Assembly (NCBI GenBank): GCA_030280995.1
Contig: JASXTE010000002.1
Coordinates: 26,385,683-26,449,682 of the forward strand
Reading direction: 5' to 3'
Source of the DNA: Hemileia vastatrix
Taxonomy: Eukaryota > Basidiomycota > Pucciniomycetes > Pucciniales > Zaghouaniaceae
Length of the DNA: 64,000 nt
Shown: piece after piece, positions 47,758-59,853 of the stretch
Layout of the letters: every line of letters starts with the position of its first letter
Position numbering within the stretch: position 1 is the first letter of the stretch
Made by a program: the position numbers and the translations under genes
Notes under the pieces: generated by a model
Databases searched by the model: none
The model's input: only the letters and a program-made list of their open reading frames with translations
Told to the model about the DNA's origin: nothing

Positions 47758-50003
47758 TTATTTAAATTTTTCCAAATTATTTCTTCCATCAAATGATTTT
47801 TTTTCATGTAAATTAAGAAACTTAACTTCTGATATTACCTCCAAGCAATCAGCTTCTGAAGCCAATCTATGATCTTGAGAGCTCAGAAATAAACCACGGA
47901 CACCATCGATTATATAGAATGTGAAAGATTGATATCGGTGGTGGGAGTATTCAGAATTTATTTTGTTTAGTGCAGCCTTTTGTTTCTGTCTCATTATAGT
48001 CAGTTCAGTATTTTCGTTTTTCTCACTTGATTGTTGAGCTTTGCTAGTCTTTCCACTTGATATTGTTGCAGCACAATATTTTGATTTAAGAATGATAATT
48101 GACATAATTATATCAATGATAATATTGCTGATTTGAAGAAGAGTTGACATTGATATATCAAGGGTTTGAAGTGCAGTGGGAAAAACTTCTAAGCCATCAG
48201 CAATCGGACTCTTCAGATTTGAAAGGTGAGCTAGAAGCTGAAGACCATGTTCAATTGGACAATCTGAGTTAATGTTTTGATGTGATGGAAGCTGGCTGAA
48301 TTCATGTGCGGTCAGATGAAGTGAAGATGATATAAGAGATACCCATGAAGAACGGCAGTGGTCACTTGGGATCATTAATCTCATGAGCATTTGGATAAGA
48401 TTGGATTCAGGGTGATCTGTTTTATTTGTTGAGGAAAGAATTTCAGTATTTAAACCATCAGGATCACATAAATCTTCCATTTTTTTGAAATCAATATTAT
48501 CTAGTACCCATAGCTGTGAGCTATCAATCTCTAAAAAAATATTTGCTACAAAAGGAAAAAAAAAATAAGTAAAAGAACAAAAGTCAAGACTAAAAATTAT
48601 GGAACTTACATAACTCAGTAAGTTTTGAAAGCCAATCTTCTCCACAAGATTTTTCCCAATGAAAAGTAAACATTGGATTATTTAACATGGGTTCTTGGGA
48701 AGAAGTAGAAGAGCGTAATTTGAGGAGAGTAACAATTTCCAACCATGACCTGAGGACCTTTGCCGTGCTGATTCTACCTTTATAAAAATTATTAATTTTA
48801 CAGAATTCCTCCTGCAAATCAGAGTCTTTTAGAACTGAGGGTGAAAAAGTTAGAGGTTTTTTCGATATCTTGATTGGAGTTGATTTCATTGGTAGAGAAG
48901 CTTTCAAAGTGGTCAAAGTAGGTAATTTAGGAGGTGATGGGTATTGCTTCTTAGAAATGAAGGAATTTGGTGATGAGCTGTTTGAATCATCATCTTTATC
49001 AAACATATTGTCATGTCTTGAAGAGGATTTTAAATTTTGCTTTTTTTGATGAACAAGCGTAGCTTCATATTCTGACAGTTCATCATTGCTATTTTCATTG
49101 CTCTTTTCATCATCTTCATCAGGGAGAGGGCGTTTATGGATGGAACAATCTACATCAGGTGAGTTTCTGGTACAAAATATCAAAAGAAAGATAAAAAGTA
49201 CAATATGTAAGAAATAAAAGAGATATATGATTGAATTTTAAAGATAAAAGAATAACAATAAAAAAAAGGAAACAAGAATATACTCATTATGAAAGCCTTT
49301 GCTTTTTTTTGAGATTTATTATTTGATACATTGGAAAATTCATTAGCAGAAGCAGGTTTAATACGTCAAACAAAAGAGGAGCCTTGGGATAATCTCTTTT
49401 TCTTGGAGCGGATAACAGGTGTTTCAAGATTTTCCTTAGAAGTTGAAGCATGAGATAAATCTGATGGTTCATCTGTCTCATCATCATCCCTAATGAAAAT
49501 GATTTCATCAGGAGGAATCATGCCCTCCTTGTAAGCTACAAATATATATGAAGAAAAAAAAATATTAATAATCTTATCTACTAATTTAAAAGGAGACAAA
49601 AAAGGTGAAGAACATACATTTTTCAAGGCTTTTCACATATTGGAGTAAGTCATTACAAGGGTTAGATAAATATGAAGGAGAAGGATTATTGTTAAGGATC
49701 TTGACAAGTTCTTCTGTTTTATCTCTAGCCAATTCAAGTAAATTGCGATACTGAACTCTCGTTATTTCCTGCCTCTCATTGCTAAGTACAGGAGGGTTAG
49801 GTGCCATGCCATGTGGCAGACATGGTGCAAGCTCAAAAGCTTCAAAGCAAGTATCAATCAGAGAGTGGGATGAAACACATTCGGGTGCTGGAAAATCAAT
49901 TTTTTGAAAAAAAAAATATAGAACATAAGTGAAATATATAAATTAAGAGAGAGAACATGATATACATACAAAGTGGAGGTGTAGGATTTTGTATACTAGA
50001 CAT
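47758..50003 (-). CDS. Five-exon gene of unknown function, one internal stop
   Basis: Start MSSIQNPTPPL at 50003. Exons 50003-49970, 49887-49618, 49535 to about 49283, about 49150 or 49166 to 48610, and 48545-47758. Introns begin GTATGT, GTATGT, GTATAT and GTAAGT; the third intron's exact ends are unclear. The protein is about 630 residues: a Glu/Asp- and Ser-rich N-terminal half with Lys-rich patches (SKKKRLS, HKRPLPDEDDE), then a helical C-terminal half (LCDPDGLNTEIL, ISSSLHLTAHEFSQLPSH, PIADGLEVFPTALQTLDIS). A single TGA at 49366-49368 interrupts exon 3. I do not recognise the family. The acidic tracts and basic patches suggest a nuclear protein; transposon cargo is inferred from context. 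Confidence 0.6.
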
Positions 50004-51020
50004 ATTGATTAATGAATATTAAAAAAAAGTATTCGATATCAAAAAATTATGATGTAATATGATGAATAATTATAAGAAACTCTATTCTAGAAAATTGAAG
50101 TTGATAATTTAATAGGATAAAAAATTGAATAAGATTAAAATTAAAGTGAGGATGAAAGAAACAGAAAACATAAAGAGGGGGATTTTATATTATTTGAGCT
50201 TTTTTTAACATGTATTATTCATAGTGGGGTAAACTGAGTAACATGCTAAATCACAATCTGTTTATATTGAAGCGAAATTTGATGTAGCTAACAGAAAATA
50301 CTAGTAATTCTTTGGGGACTTTTAGTGTGAAAAACAAATAATAACAAATGTATATCCCATATGCAAATTGCCACGGGTAAATACAAATTTTTTTAAATTA
50401 GAATTTACTCCTAAACAATGAAGATACACTTAATTAGTATATTATATGAAAAAAAAAGGATAATCCTTTATGAATATTTGTTAAATTTACTTTCAGATGA
50501 CAATGCGAGATTCACATATATACTGATATGCCTCATCAAACAAGAAATGAATTATAAATATAAAATTGGTAACATTAGAATTTAAGATAAGAATTTGTTT
50601 TTTAAGTGACAGGAGGAGTGTCAGGCTAGGGTGTGGGAACCGTGACCAAACCTTTGATAAACTTGGATACAACTAAGGGGAAAAAAATTGAATAGTTTTA
50701 TTTTGCAATATATCTTAGTCTGCACAAGATATTGCATTGTTGTCCCTAACTATACCAATATTGTTACTTTTCAAAAGTTATAGGACTACTAAGTTGATAA
50801 AATATTATTATGAATCACCCAATGAAATACCTTAAGCAACATTCAAAATTATTAAAATATTAATATTCAATTTGAGATTTGGATTAGCTAATTTTTCACA
50901 ACTTACCACAGTTTTGATTAATATAATAAAACTTGAAAAAAATTGTTGAGATAACCTAGAAATGGGTGCAAGAAAATGATGAAACATATGACTTGAAACT
51001 TAACTCATACACTATTGATA
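50004..51020. other. Gene-free spacer
   Basis: Upstream of the five-exon gene. AT-rich, no coding signal. It would contain that gene's promoter; no clear TATA box can be chosen. Confidence 0.45.
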
Positions 51021-51508
51021 AACTTCATGGATCCTGATTAATTTCTATCTAAATTAAATTTGAGACTAGCATATTGAATTTTAGCTATGACCAAGTACTG
51101 TAAGTGCCATGGTTTGTATTCAATATATTGGTGTTGAAATTAATTTTGATAGGAATCAACAAGTATCATATGGCACCATGCATGAAACACTGACAGAAAC
51201 CATCAAATTTATGAGGCAATGAACCTCATAATTTCGATCGAAATTAATATAGACCCCTGCATATTGAATACAAGCCATTTCACATGGACTACACAGACAT
51301 AGATAAAATTCAACATGCATGGCTTAAAATTAATTTTGATCGAAATTAACCAAGGCATTAAAACATCAATTTTTATATGGTGTACTTGATCAAACCAGTT
51401 TATCTAACTGCTTAGCTTACCTATACTTATAGGAATTTTATGCATAGTCCATGTCCATATTAATTTTGATCGAAATTAATGTTGACTAATACATAATGAA
51501 TACATGCT

Positions 51509-51729
51509 ATGCCACTTACACTTGCCAGGCATAGCTACCATTAAATATTCTAGTATCAAAAATTAATTTTGATCGAAATTAATGAGCATGATAATCATGA
51601 ATTTCTGGAGTCAACTGCTTATTTTTATGCATGGTGCCTTGCCAACATTAATTTTGATCGAAATTACTTTTGATACTGGCATATTGCATGTATATATGCC
51701 TGGAAAGTGTAAGTGGCATAGTGTGTATT
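51509..51729. repeat. Inverted duplicate inside the palindrome array (left copy)
   Basis: From ctatgccacttacact to gtaagtggcatag. Its reverse complement recurs at about 52709-52927 with roughly nine in ten bases matching by eye. Each copy is itself bounded by a short inverted repeat (ctatgccactta/taagtggcatag), as in a foldback element. Confidence 0.75.
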
Positions 51730-52708
51730 CATTATGTATTGGTCAACATTAATTTAGATCGAATTTAATGTTGACATTTGCATATTGAACCCAAGCCAGA
51801 AAACAACCCAGAAGATTCTTCATAAAACTTCCCATTAATTTCGATCAAAATTAAGGCTGACCATATACATATTGAATGGTAGTTATATCTGGTCTGAGTA
51901 AGTGGAGATTACTTATATTCAATATGTATTGGTCAACATTAATTTTGATCAAAATTAATGAGCATTTTGATCATGTACTTTTTCAGTCAGTTAGTTGTTT
52001 CAATGCATAATGGCATGCCAACATTAATTTTGATCAAAATTAATGTTGAAATGATATAATGCTTTTTTGCATGACATGTAAAGGATGCCAAGTATTTTTA
52101 AGTATTGAAATTTACTATACATGTTGAGGGTAAATATAAAATTTACATATCCATATTAATTTCTATAAAAATTAATATTGACCAATACATAATAAATAGT
52201 AAATATGCCTGGCTAGTGTAAGTGGCATAGCTTTTTTTCAATCTGCACTTGGCAACATTAATTTCGATCGAAATTAAGGTTCATGATTATCATCAATTTA
52301 TTCAGTCAGTTGCTTACTGTTATGCATGGTAACATGTCAACATTAATTTTAATAAAAATTGAATTTGACATGCCACCAAGCATTTTTATGTAAGATGAAA
52401 AGTAGGGCACTCTATTCTTAAGTAAACACATTACAATGCATATTGAGCATGTAAATATCATTTACACATTAATATTAATTTCAATCAAAATTAATGTTGA
52501 CCAATAAACATTGAACACAAGCTTTACAACTTACACACACCAGATATAACTACCATTCAATATGTATATGGTGCTCACTAATTTCGATCAAAATTAATGA
52601 GCAGTTTTATGAAGAATTTTTTGGGTCGTTTGCTGGTTTGGGTTCAATATGAAAATGTCAATATTAAATTCTATTGAAATTAATGTTGACCAATATGTAA
52701 TGAATACA

Positions 52709-52927
52709 CACTATGCCACTTACACTTTCCAGGAATAGATACCATGCAATATGCCAGTATCAAAAGTAATTTCGATTGAAATTAATGTTGTCAAGGCACC
52801 ATGCATAAAAATAAGCAGTTGACTCCAGAAATTCATGATTATCATGCTCATTAATTTCGATCGAAATTAATTTTTGATACTGGCATATTTAATGGTAGCA
52901 ATGCCTTGCAAGTATAAGTGGCATAGC
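52709..52927. repeat. Inverted duplicate inside the palindrome array (right copy)
   Basis: Reverse-complement partner of 51509-51729, with two palindrome cores in corresponding places. The pair could form a very long stem with a loop of about 1 kb. Confidence 0.75.
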
Positions 52928-53189
52928 GTGTATTCACTATGTATTGGTCAACATTAAATTCGATTGAAATTAATATGGATACATAAATGTGACATAAAGA
53001 GGTATGGACCATCAATTTGTTGAAAATACATTTTTATATCTCATACATTATTTTTTTTTCTTAAATAAAATGTTACTCTCTCTCAATATCACTTTATAAC
53101 ATTTACCAAGCTGCTTTGAAAAAAAACAGAATACATAAAATTCAATATAAGATAGCTATATTACACAGAAGATCACCATTATACCTAAG

Positions 53190-54849
53190 TTATGATGATG
53201 TTGATGCTCTATTAATTGATTCCCGAATCTTTACCAGATCAATATCAGCTCCAACCCCAAGTGACTCACGTTCATTCACAGATAATCCTTGCAAAAATTT
53301 TGCTGAATAGCAATTCTTGGGGAGGTATTTGGGAACATTGAATATACCATTTTGTGCAACTGTCCTTTCTGATGACCGTGAATATGTTTTTAATGCTGAT
53401 TTTCTTTGAGCTGGTGTATGGGCTAAGTCCTTTGTCATCTTATCCATTTTTTTAAACAAATCATTGAGTTCAGGATTTTGCCATCCAGGAATAGCTCGGA
53501 TAGGTGCAGTTGGGGCTGGTGCTGGGCCTTCCTCGATATCAGAGATGCACCTAGTATCATGAAAAAGCACAACAAAACCTGGCACATCACTGCAGAGATC
53601 TCTTGCTAACTTGTAGCGTGCACTAGAAATCTGAATTCCAACTAAATCAGCTTCATAATAACAAAAAGCAAAGTAAAATAAAAAACTTACCTTGGTCCGA
53701 TAACGTTTTACTTGTGCCCTTGCCCTCTTTTCAATCTTTTCTCTTGCTACCCTTTCCTCTTCTTGCCCAAACAACCTTATCATCTCCTTCCCCTTATTAA
53801 CTACCCATTTCTCAATAACACCTTGAATGAACTGAAGCTTTGACTGATCAATTTTATTCAAGGTGGTTAGCCATCTGGTACAGTGGTCCCATACTATGCT
53901 TCCCATGACTTGATTCCAAGTTGATTCTGAAAAATCACGGCAAGTCCAATCAAACGCAAATTTCCGAAAACCTTTTTCTTGCAATTCACGCTCTAAGTTT
54001 CTTTTGACAGAAAGTGGGATCGGTGCTCCTCCTTTTAGTCCTTGAGGCTCAGGTTCTGGAAAAAATTCAGGTAGTCGAATTTTGGATTGCAAGAAGGCTA
54101 TAGAATTGGTTATCAGAAATTTTCGATCAGCTGCAGAATTGGCACGGTTAGAAGATTGGACTTGGGTTAGGACAGTTTGAATGGTTTTTAGTTTGAATTG
54201 GCTCCGATCTTTCCAATTTTCAATCTCCAAAGGTGTTGGGCTCGCAGGATATTTTGATATTTGTGTTGGTCCCCCAAGAAAATACTTCAGAAAGTGGTAA
54301 ATATTTCTATTTAGACTGTCCGAGCTCCTGGGAACATCATTCCTTCTAACTAAGCCTCTTACAGCCCTTAACCCCCGTTCTTGCTCATGAGACTCTGCTG
54401 AATTGAGTCTGTGGTAATCACTGATACCCATAATGATTGAGGGATTCACTAACAATTCAAATAAGTTAATTAAATTGTTTATTTTTCAATAAAAGAATAC
54501 ACTACAAATTTGACTTACCTGCTCCACTTGTGCTTGCTCCTTGGTTAGGCTGAGCAGATGATGATTGGTCTCCAAAAAATTCCCTCAATACTTCACTAGC
54601 CCAATCTCTTCCTAGCTGATCAGCTTGCTTATCAGCACTTTCAGAAGAAGAAGGATGATTGGGATTAAAATTTCTTGGTTCTGAATGAGACTCTTGGCCT
54701 GGATTGGGATTAGGTGGTACAGATTGAGATGCATCTGGAGGTGGATCAGCAGAGGGTGGTGGAGGAGTATTTCCAGTATTAGTATGTTGAGGCGGAAAAC
54801 AATCAGAATCGGTTGGGTCAACAGACATCCCTTCAAAATTATCATCCAT
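53190..54849 (-). CDS. Unknown protein, family with 59854-60829 (intact)
   Basis: Exons 54849-54519, 54448-53691 and 53630-53190; introns 54449-54518 (70 nt, GTAAGT…TGTTAG) and 53631-53690 (60 nt, GTAAGT, CTGAT, TTCAG). The second intron is a multiple of three with no stop, so an unspliced version also reads through. Product about 509 residues: acidic Pro/Ser-rich N-terminus, a core with GFRKFAFDWTCRDFSESTWNQ…HCTRWL, a basic helix (REKIEKRARAQVKRYRTK), and a C-terminus with PKYLPKNCYSAKFLQGLS. It shares these core and C-terminal motifs, and the position and phase of the second intron, with the gene at 59854. No known domain recognised. It has no internal stop. Confidence 0.7.
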
Positions 54850-55275
54850 AATGAACTGTAATAAAATAAAATAAAATAAAAATAATCAGTTGTTAAAATT
54901 TATACCTATCAAAGCTAAAGTAAAAAAAGATACTATGTATATAGTCTTGTAAACGTGTATGTTCTCTTGTCAAAAAATAAAGTGAATAATATATAGCTAT
55001 CAGCTAAAGTTGGAAGGTCAAACTATTTATAGTAGATGAATGAGCAAGATAATCATTCATTAAGTAAAAATTTTATCATATTTCTCATTATCATGATTTT
55101 ATTTCTTTCATTCTTACATTTAAGATAAAAATGACTCATTGAAAGCATGGGTTCTCTCGCAATAAAAGAAACCAAAGTAATTGTTCACTGATTTATGATA
55201 AGGTAAGTTGGATGCATTGCATTTTTTAATCGAGCATTGAATTATTTCTTTCACCATTTACAAATATCACCAATC
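54850..55275. other. Spacer between unknown gene and transposase
   Basis: AT-rich, with a short (AAAAT)n run near 54862-54882. It must hold the promoter of the gene starting at 54849 and the 3' end of the transposase gene. No ORF. Confidence 0.45.
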
Positions 55276-58200
55276 CTACAAATTTCCCCAATCCTAAATT
55301 AACACAAAGATGTTAGTCAACAGAAAATAAATTTGATTAATTTTTTCACTCACTACTGTCTGCAGTCTAATGGCAGTGACAACCTTGTCTTTGATTCCAA
55401 ACATTCCTTTTTTGTGATCAACAGCAGCTGCATGTCCAATTATTGCATCTTTCTTAATCACAATTTGAGTTGCTTTGGCTACTCTTACTAACCGACAATG
55501 CACTTGTGGGAAAAGCTCATAGGGATCCTTTGATGTTTCTTCTGGACGGAGCTCTTTGAAAGGACTTGCTATTAAATATATTTGATCATTCTCTTCCTTC
55601 AAACTGAAAAGATCATCAATTTACCCAAACTGGCTATCTTTTCCATAGTAGAATTCAATTGTTAAATTAGCAATGTGTCGATGGTAACTAGTAAACCTCT
55701 TTCCATGTATCAATATTCTTGCTACATTTTCAACTACCAGATCCCCACTTTTCTCTGATGGTGTCAAAGCCCGTCTTGAAGTTTCTTTTCCCATTCGTGC
55801 CCTTACCCATTTAGTAAATAATGCCATACTTAGATGGTTCCATTTGTTTTGTTTATCGAGATCAATATGGATTTTTTTAGTCTCACATTGATCATTATTT
55901 TTAGCTTCACCAAGATCTAATACCCTAGACTTCTGATACCAATGTTTGAGAATTGTTAGCCGTATCTCTCCTGTGGTAAATATTAATAAATTAGCACAGC
56001 TGAGTTTTTAAATCATTGCTTACAAACATTACATACGTGGATGGTGATTGTTTGGAATTTCAGATAATATATGATTCACCCACTCTCCAGACCAAGTAGC
56101 TGTACCTGATGGTGGACCAAGACACTTGATCATTTCAGGATAATGTTGAGTGATATGCAGATTTGGCTTTGCATTAATATTCTTCCAACCCTCTTCCAGG
56201 CACTCACGATACTCTAACAGAAATTGATCTAGATCTTTAAGCTCATTAGTCTGTATATTTTTTAATGTCAAAAATTTGGTGATCAAGCATAATGTTACAA
56301 GTGACTTGAGAAGATAATATTCTCTTGGTTTTTCAGCTGAGGAAGTTGAAGATTCAGATTCTTTAAATTTTTCAAACCAAAGGGGTATAAGTGACAAAGG
56401 GAAGTAGAGAGTATACAGCATGTGCCATTCTACTGCCTTGAGGGATCCTGCCTTTTTAGATCCTACTGATTTTGGAACTCGTGTTAGCCAGGAAGGTCTT
56501 CTTACTTGATCAATCATCTTCCATACAACCTGTAGCTCTTCTGCCGTGATTCGTGGATTACTACTACCTTCATTTTCTTTCTCCTTACCTTTCCTTTTAT
56601 TTTCTTCATCTCTAGCTGTCTCATTTGATGAGTGAGATCCTTCACTCTGTGATATGATAATGCTCCTTTGCCTTAAGTTATACAATGAATTCCTACTGTC
56701 ACTGCTGTGAGACTGTATTGAGGCCAAATCGCTATATGGAGGAATAAATTTGGAGCTGGATGACCTACTCTGGCTTCTTGATCGATTTGTTCCCAATCCT
56801 TCATTATCTAGTCCATGATGACTTGATGACTGTCTTGAACTCGTACGTCTTTGCCGCTTGTGCTGTCTCGTGTGCCCTGTATCATCATCATCATTATTTG
56901 TGGTGCTTAAGCTACTTCTACGTTTTTTCAAATGTTTGTGCAGTGAAGTATCAGAAAAGAAATCGTCATCTTCTTCTCTTACATGCCAATTTTTATCCTT
57001 TTCCAGCTTTCTTTCTAGATCTTTTGCTGCATTTTGGATTTGAAAATAGCTTAGACTGTGATCTTTTAGGTTGCCAAGCATATGTGAATGCATAACATCA
57101 ATTGAGCAATATTCAGTTGGACGCCAATATTCAAGGTTATTCAGCTCACTCCATTGTACCCCATGATTCTGAACAATTGATACACGCTCCCAATGTGACT
57201 TAGAAGTTTTCCACTTTGTTGCCCAGCACATATGATCCTCATGATTCCATAATGAAAAATTTCCCACATTCTTTTCACTAATTTTATCTTTAGAGATATT
57301 ACAGAAAGAGCAGAACATTTTTGCAGAGTGACTGGAAAAGCCAGCCAATTTTCATATTGCAAGAATGTCACCTATCAAAGAGAACAATGCAACTCTTACT
57401 TTCCAGCCTCGTGGATAAAGATGCGTCTTTTCAATCAATATACCATCCCATAGAGTTTGTAGATCATTAACAAGTGGTTTTAGAAGGTGATTAAGCTGTT
57501 CACTTGTGGGTTCTGTTGGTCCAGGTATAATAGCATACAAAAAAAGATTTTCCATTTTGTATCTATCTTCTTGAGGTAGGTTCATACACACCATCATAAT
57601 ATTTCCTACAGACTTCTGATGACCTCCAATCCTATTGCCACCAGGCCTAAACCAGTCGACATAAAAAGTAAACATTAAGTTGCCTGAAGTTATCGTATAT
57701 TCATCATCATTGCTATCCAGAGCTGGAGTGGCAATGGGAAAGTTTTTCCAAATTGAACCATCACAAACATCCTTCATCAAATCACACTCTACATGTTCTG
57801 CCACAGGGGTTTTCTTCTCAATCAGAAGCTCAAATTTGAACAGTTTGATCTTTTCCTTAAGCCAGTCGATAAAAGAATGGTGATGAAATGCTTTAAGAGA
57901 TAAGTATTTTACATGTTCTTGATGTTCCTTCATCAAATACAGCCTTTCATCACATTTAACTGCAATTTTTCCTGCTCCAAAAGTTTTTAAATAGCGCTTT
58001 GATGATGAAAGAAACGGTTGATTGCAACATAGTATAGATGGTTGAGATTCAGAGTTATACTCATAAAGAGAAAAGCATTTAGGACAGCATGTTTTAGTGA
58101 AAAATGATTGATTGAGCTTTAATCGACTAAAAACTGTATCTATCGAGTGTGGGATCAGGCGGACAATGCTCTCAGAATCCAGTATTCCGCTATCACCTAG

Positions 58201-58564
58201 AAGTTTGAGCTTCTTAATTTCTTCATCCAAAAATTGAGTACAACCTTCTTTGCTCAAATGATGAATCAGAGAAAGCTTTTCTGCCTGCCACATAATTATT
58301 TGGCTATACCGTTCCCCAATATTTGAGTTTCTAGAGACTGTTGAAGATACTACTTCCCCCAATAGCAACTGCCCCTATGTAATAAATCATTGAAACATCA
58401 TAAAGACTTTAATTCTAACATTGAACTATAGATATACAGCTTACTGTCTCTGTGGAGCGGGAACTTCCAATGTTAAGTGGATTGTTGGAAGAAATTACCA
58501 TCTGGGCCTTCCTATTTCTTTCCTCTTGATGTTTTGCGTAAGAATTAGAGCTTTTGAAAGCCAT
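55276..58564 (-). pseudogene. Tnp2/Plavaka-like CACTA transposase, two nonsense codons
   Basis: Exons: 58564-58445 (MAFKSSNSYAKHQEERNRKA), 58374-56037, 55970 to about 55347, and probably 55293-55276. Introns 58375-58444 (70 nt) and 55971-56036 (66 nt) are clear; the last is tentative. Recognisable landmarks: CCPKCFSLYEY…LCCNQPF, FYVDWFRPGGNRIGGHQKSVG, GWKVRVALFSLIGDILA, KLAGFSSHSAKMFCSFC, VQWSELNNLEYWRPTEYCSIDVMHSHMLGNLKDHS and GTATWSGEW. The Asp residues in YVDWF and SIDVMH are candidate catalytic residues. An internal Ser/Arg-rich linker is unusual. TGA at 57352 sits where Arg would be expected and TAA at 55621 where Gln would fit, so C-to-T changes may have inactivated an otherwise complete gene. 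Confidence 0.82.
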
Positions 58565-58739
58565 ACCAACTTCAAAGGACCCAGAAGAAGTTTGATACTT
58601 TCTATTGACACATCAAAGATCTTGACATTGACATACATGAAAAAATGGAGGCATTGTAATTGTGATAATTGTAGGAATAAGTTAGCTATTGGAAGTTACC
58701 GATTGAAGGTACTCCTTTTTTTGAATGGCACTAGCTAAT

Positions 58740-59853
58740 ATAAGCTACATTTTTTTATCAAAAGAATATGATGGAATATGTGTTGAAATTATTTAAGTTT
58801 AAATGTTTAATTTTTAATCAGATAATTTATATATTAATTAAAATTTATGCAGTCTACTTTATTTGTATTCTGTATACTCTCTGCATTTGTACAACAATGC
58901 ATGCATGTTTATCAGAATATTATCTATCATAGAAAAAATTCTATTGTACGCACAAGCATCTTAATTATTTTTCTATCAAATGCCTTCTGAGTTATATCTA
59001 ACTACCCTATAATTATTTGATTTTGATAAAAATTCTTAGTTATGGACTATAAGAAAAGTAATCCATATTTTTAACATAATTATTTAAAAAATTACCCCAA
59101 AAATCAAAGTTAAACCCAAAAATAAGGTTAATATTTTGTAAAAAACAATCACAAACATATTTCTTTCACTTTGAAAATTGGTCTGTACTAGGTAGAATTT
59201 TCAATAAAGAAAAAATCAAAAGTACTCAAATAATAGATGCTACAAAAGTGTAAACCTTAAAGCATTACAAAAAAGCTGAAACCTTGTATAAATTTTCATA
59301 CATAAATGTGATGAAGTGACACTCTAGTCTATTTATTCAGGTTGAACAAAAATTACTCAATCGAATATGTATTACTATCATATTGGACCAAAAATAATTT
59401 TTTGGTAATCAAAAAATGAACATAGCCTCACATTTATCAAATTATTTTTGTGGAAGAATTTTTTGAAAAGAAAAAAAAATCCGTTTCTCAAGTGAGTCTG
59501 CTTTTATCACATAATCATTCTCTTCATTTTATACCATTCCTTTTGAGTTCAAATTGCATATTATAATGCCATAAAGTTGAAATATATCTTATTCTTAATT
59601 TTTGTGATATTTCTCCTTAAATCAACTTTTATCATAAAGTTTTGGAGCTCAACAATATATCCTTCCTCTTTGTTTAATTTAATTGAACACTTTCTTAATC
59701 TAATTCTTTATGAACCCTAGTAGCTCTTACTTTCCTCATGGAAACCTGCCCACAAACACATGAACACTTAGTAGAATTTTTAATGAGACTTTGCCTCCAT
59801 TCAATTCTCACTTTTGTAGATCTATACACAATTTTTGTCGTTCACTTTTGGAT
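58740..59853. other. Spacer between divergent genes
   Basis: AT-rich region between the transposase start and the plus-strand unknown gene, so it would hold both promoters. No repeat or ORF of note. Confidence 0.45.

Larger units (their letters stand above)
51030..52985. repeat. Array of about 20 GATC-centred palindromes
   Basis: A 20-bp palindrome, TTAATTTCGATCGAAATTAA, or variants of it, recurs about every 60-130 bp. Clear centres lie near 51237, 51340, 51469, 51573, 51658, 51759, 51845, 51949, 52034, 52268, 52588 and 52861; weaker ones near 51045, 51149, 52165, 52352, 52484, 52672, 52774 and 52961. Spacers share words such as gtattggtcaacatt, ctggcatatt and taagtggcatag. No coding region lies inside it. 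Confidence 0.88.

Noticed and set aside
51030..52985. CRISPR array or tandem satellite
   Set aside because: The spacing is irregular (60-130 bp) and spacers share words; no eukaryotic nuclear CRISPR is expected.
58640..58738. Plus-strand peptide with CNCDNCRNK, like a zinc-binding transposase N-terminus, antisense to the region just upstream of the transposase start
   Set aside because: Too short, no connection to a downstream plus-strand exon that I could support, and no second landmark. Left as a possible fragment only.
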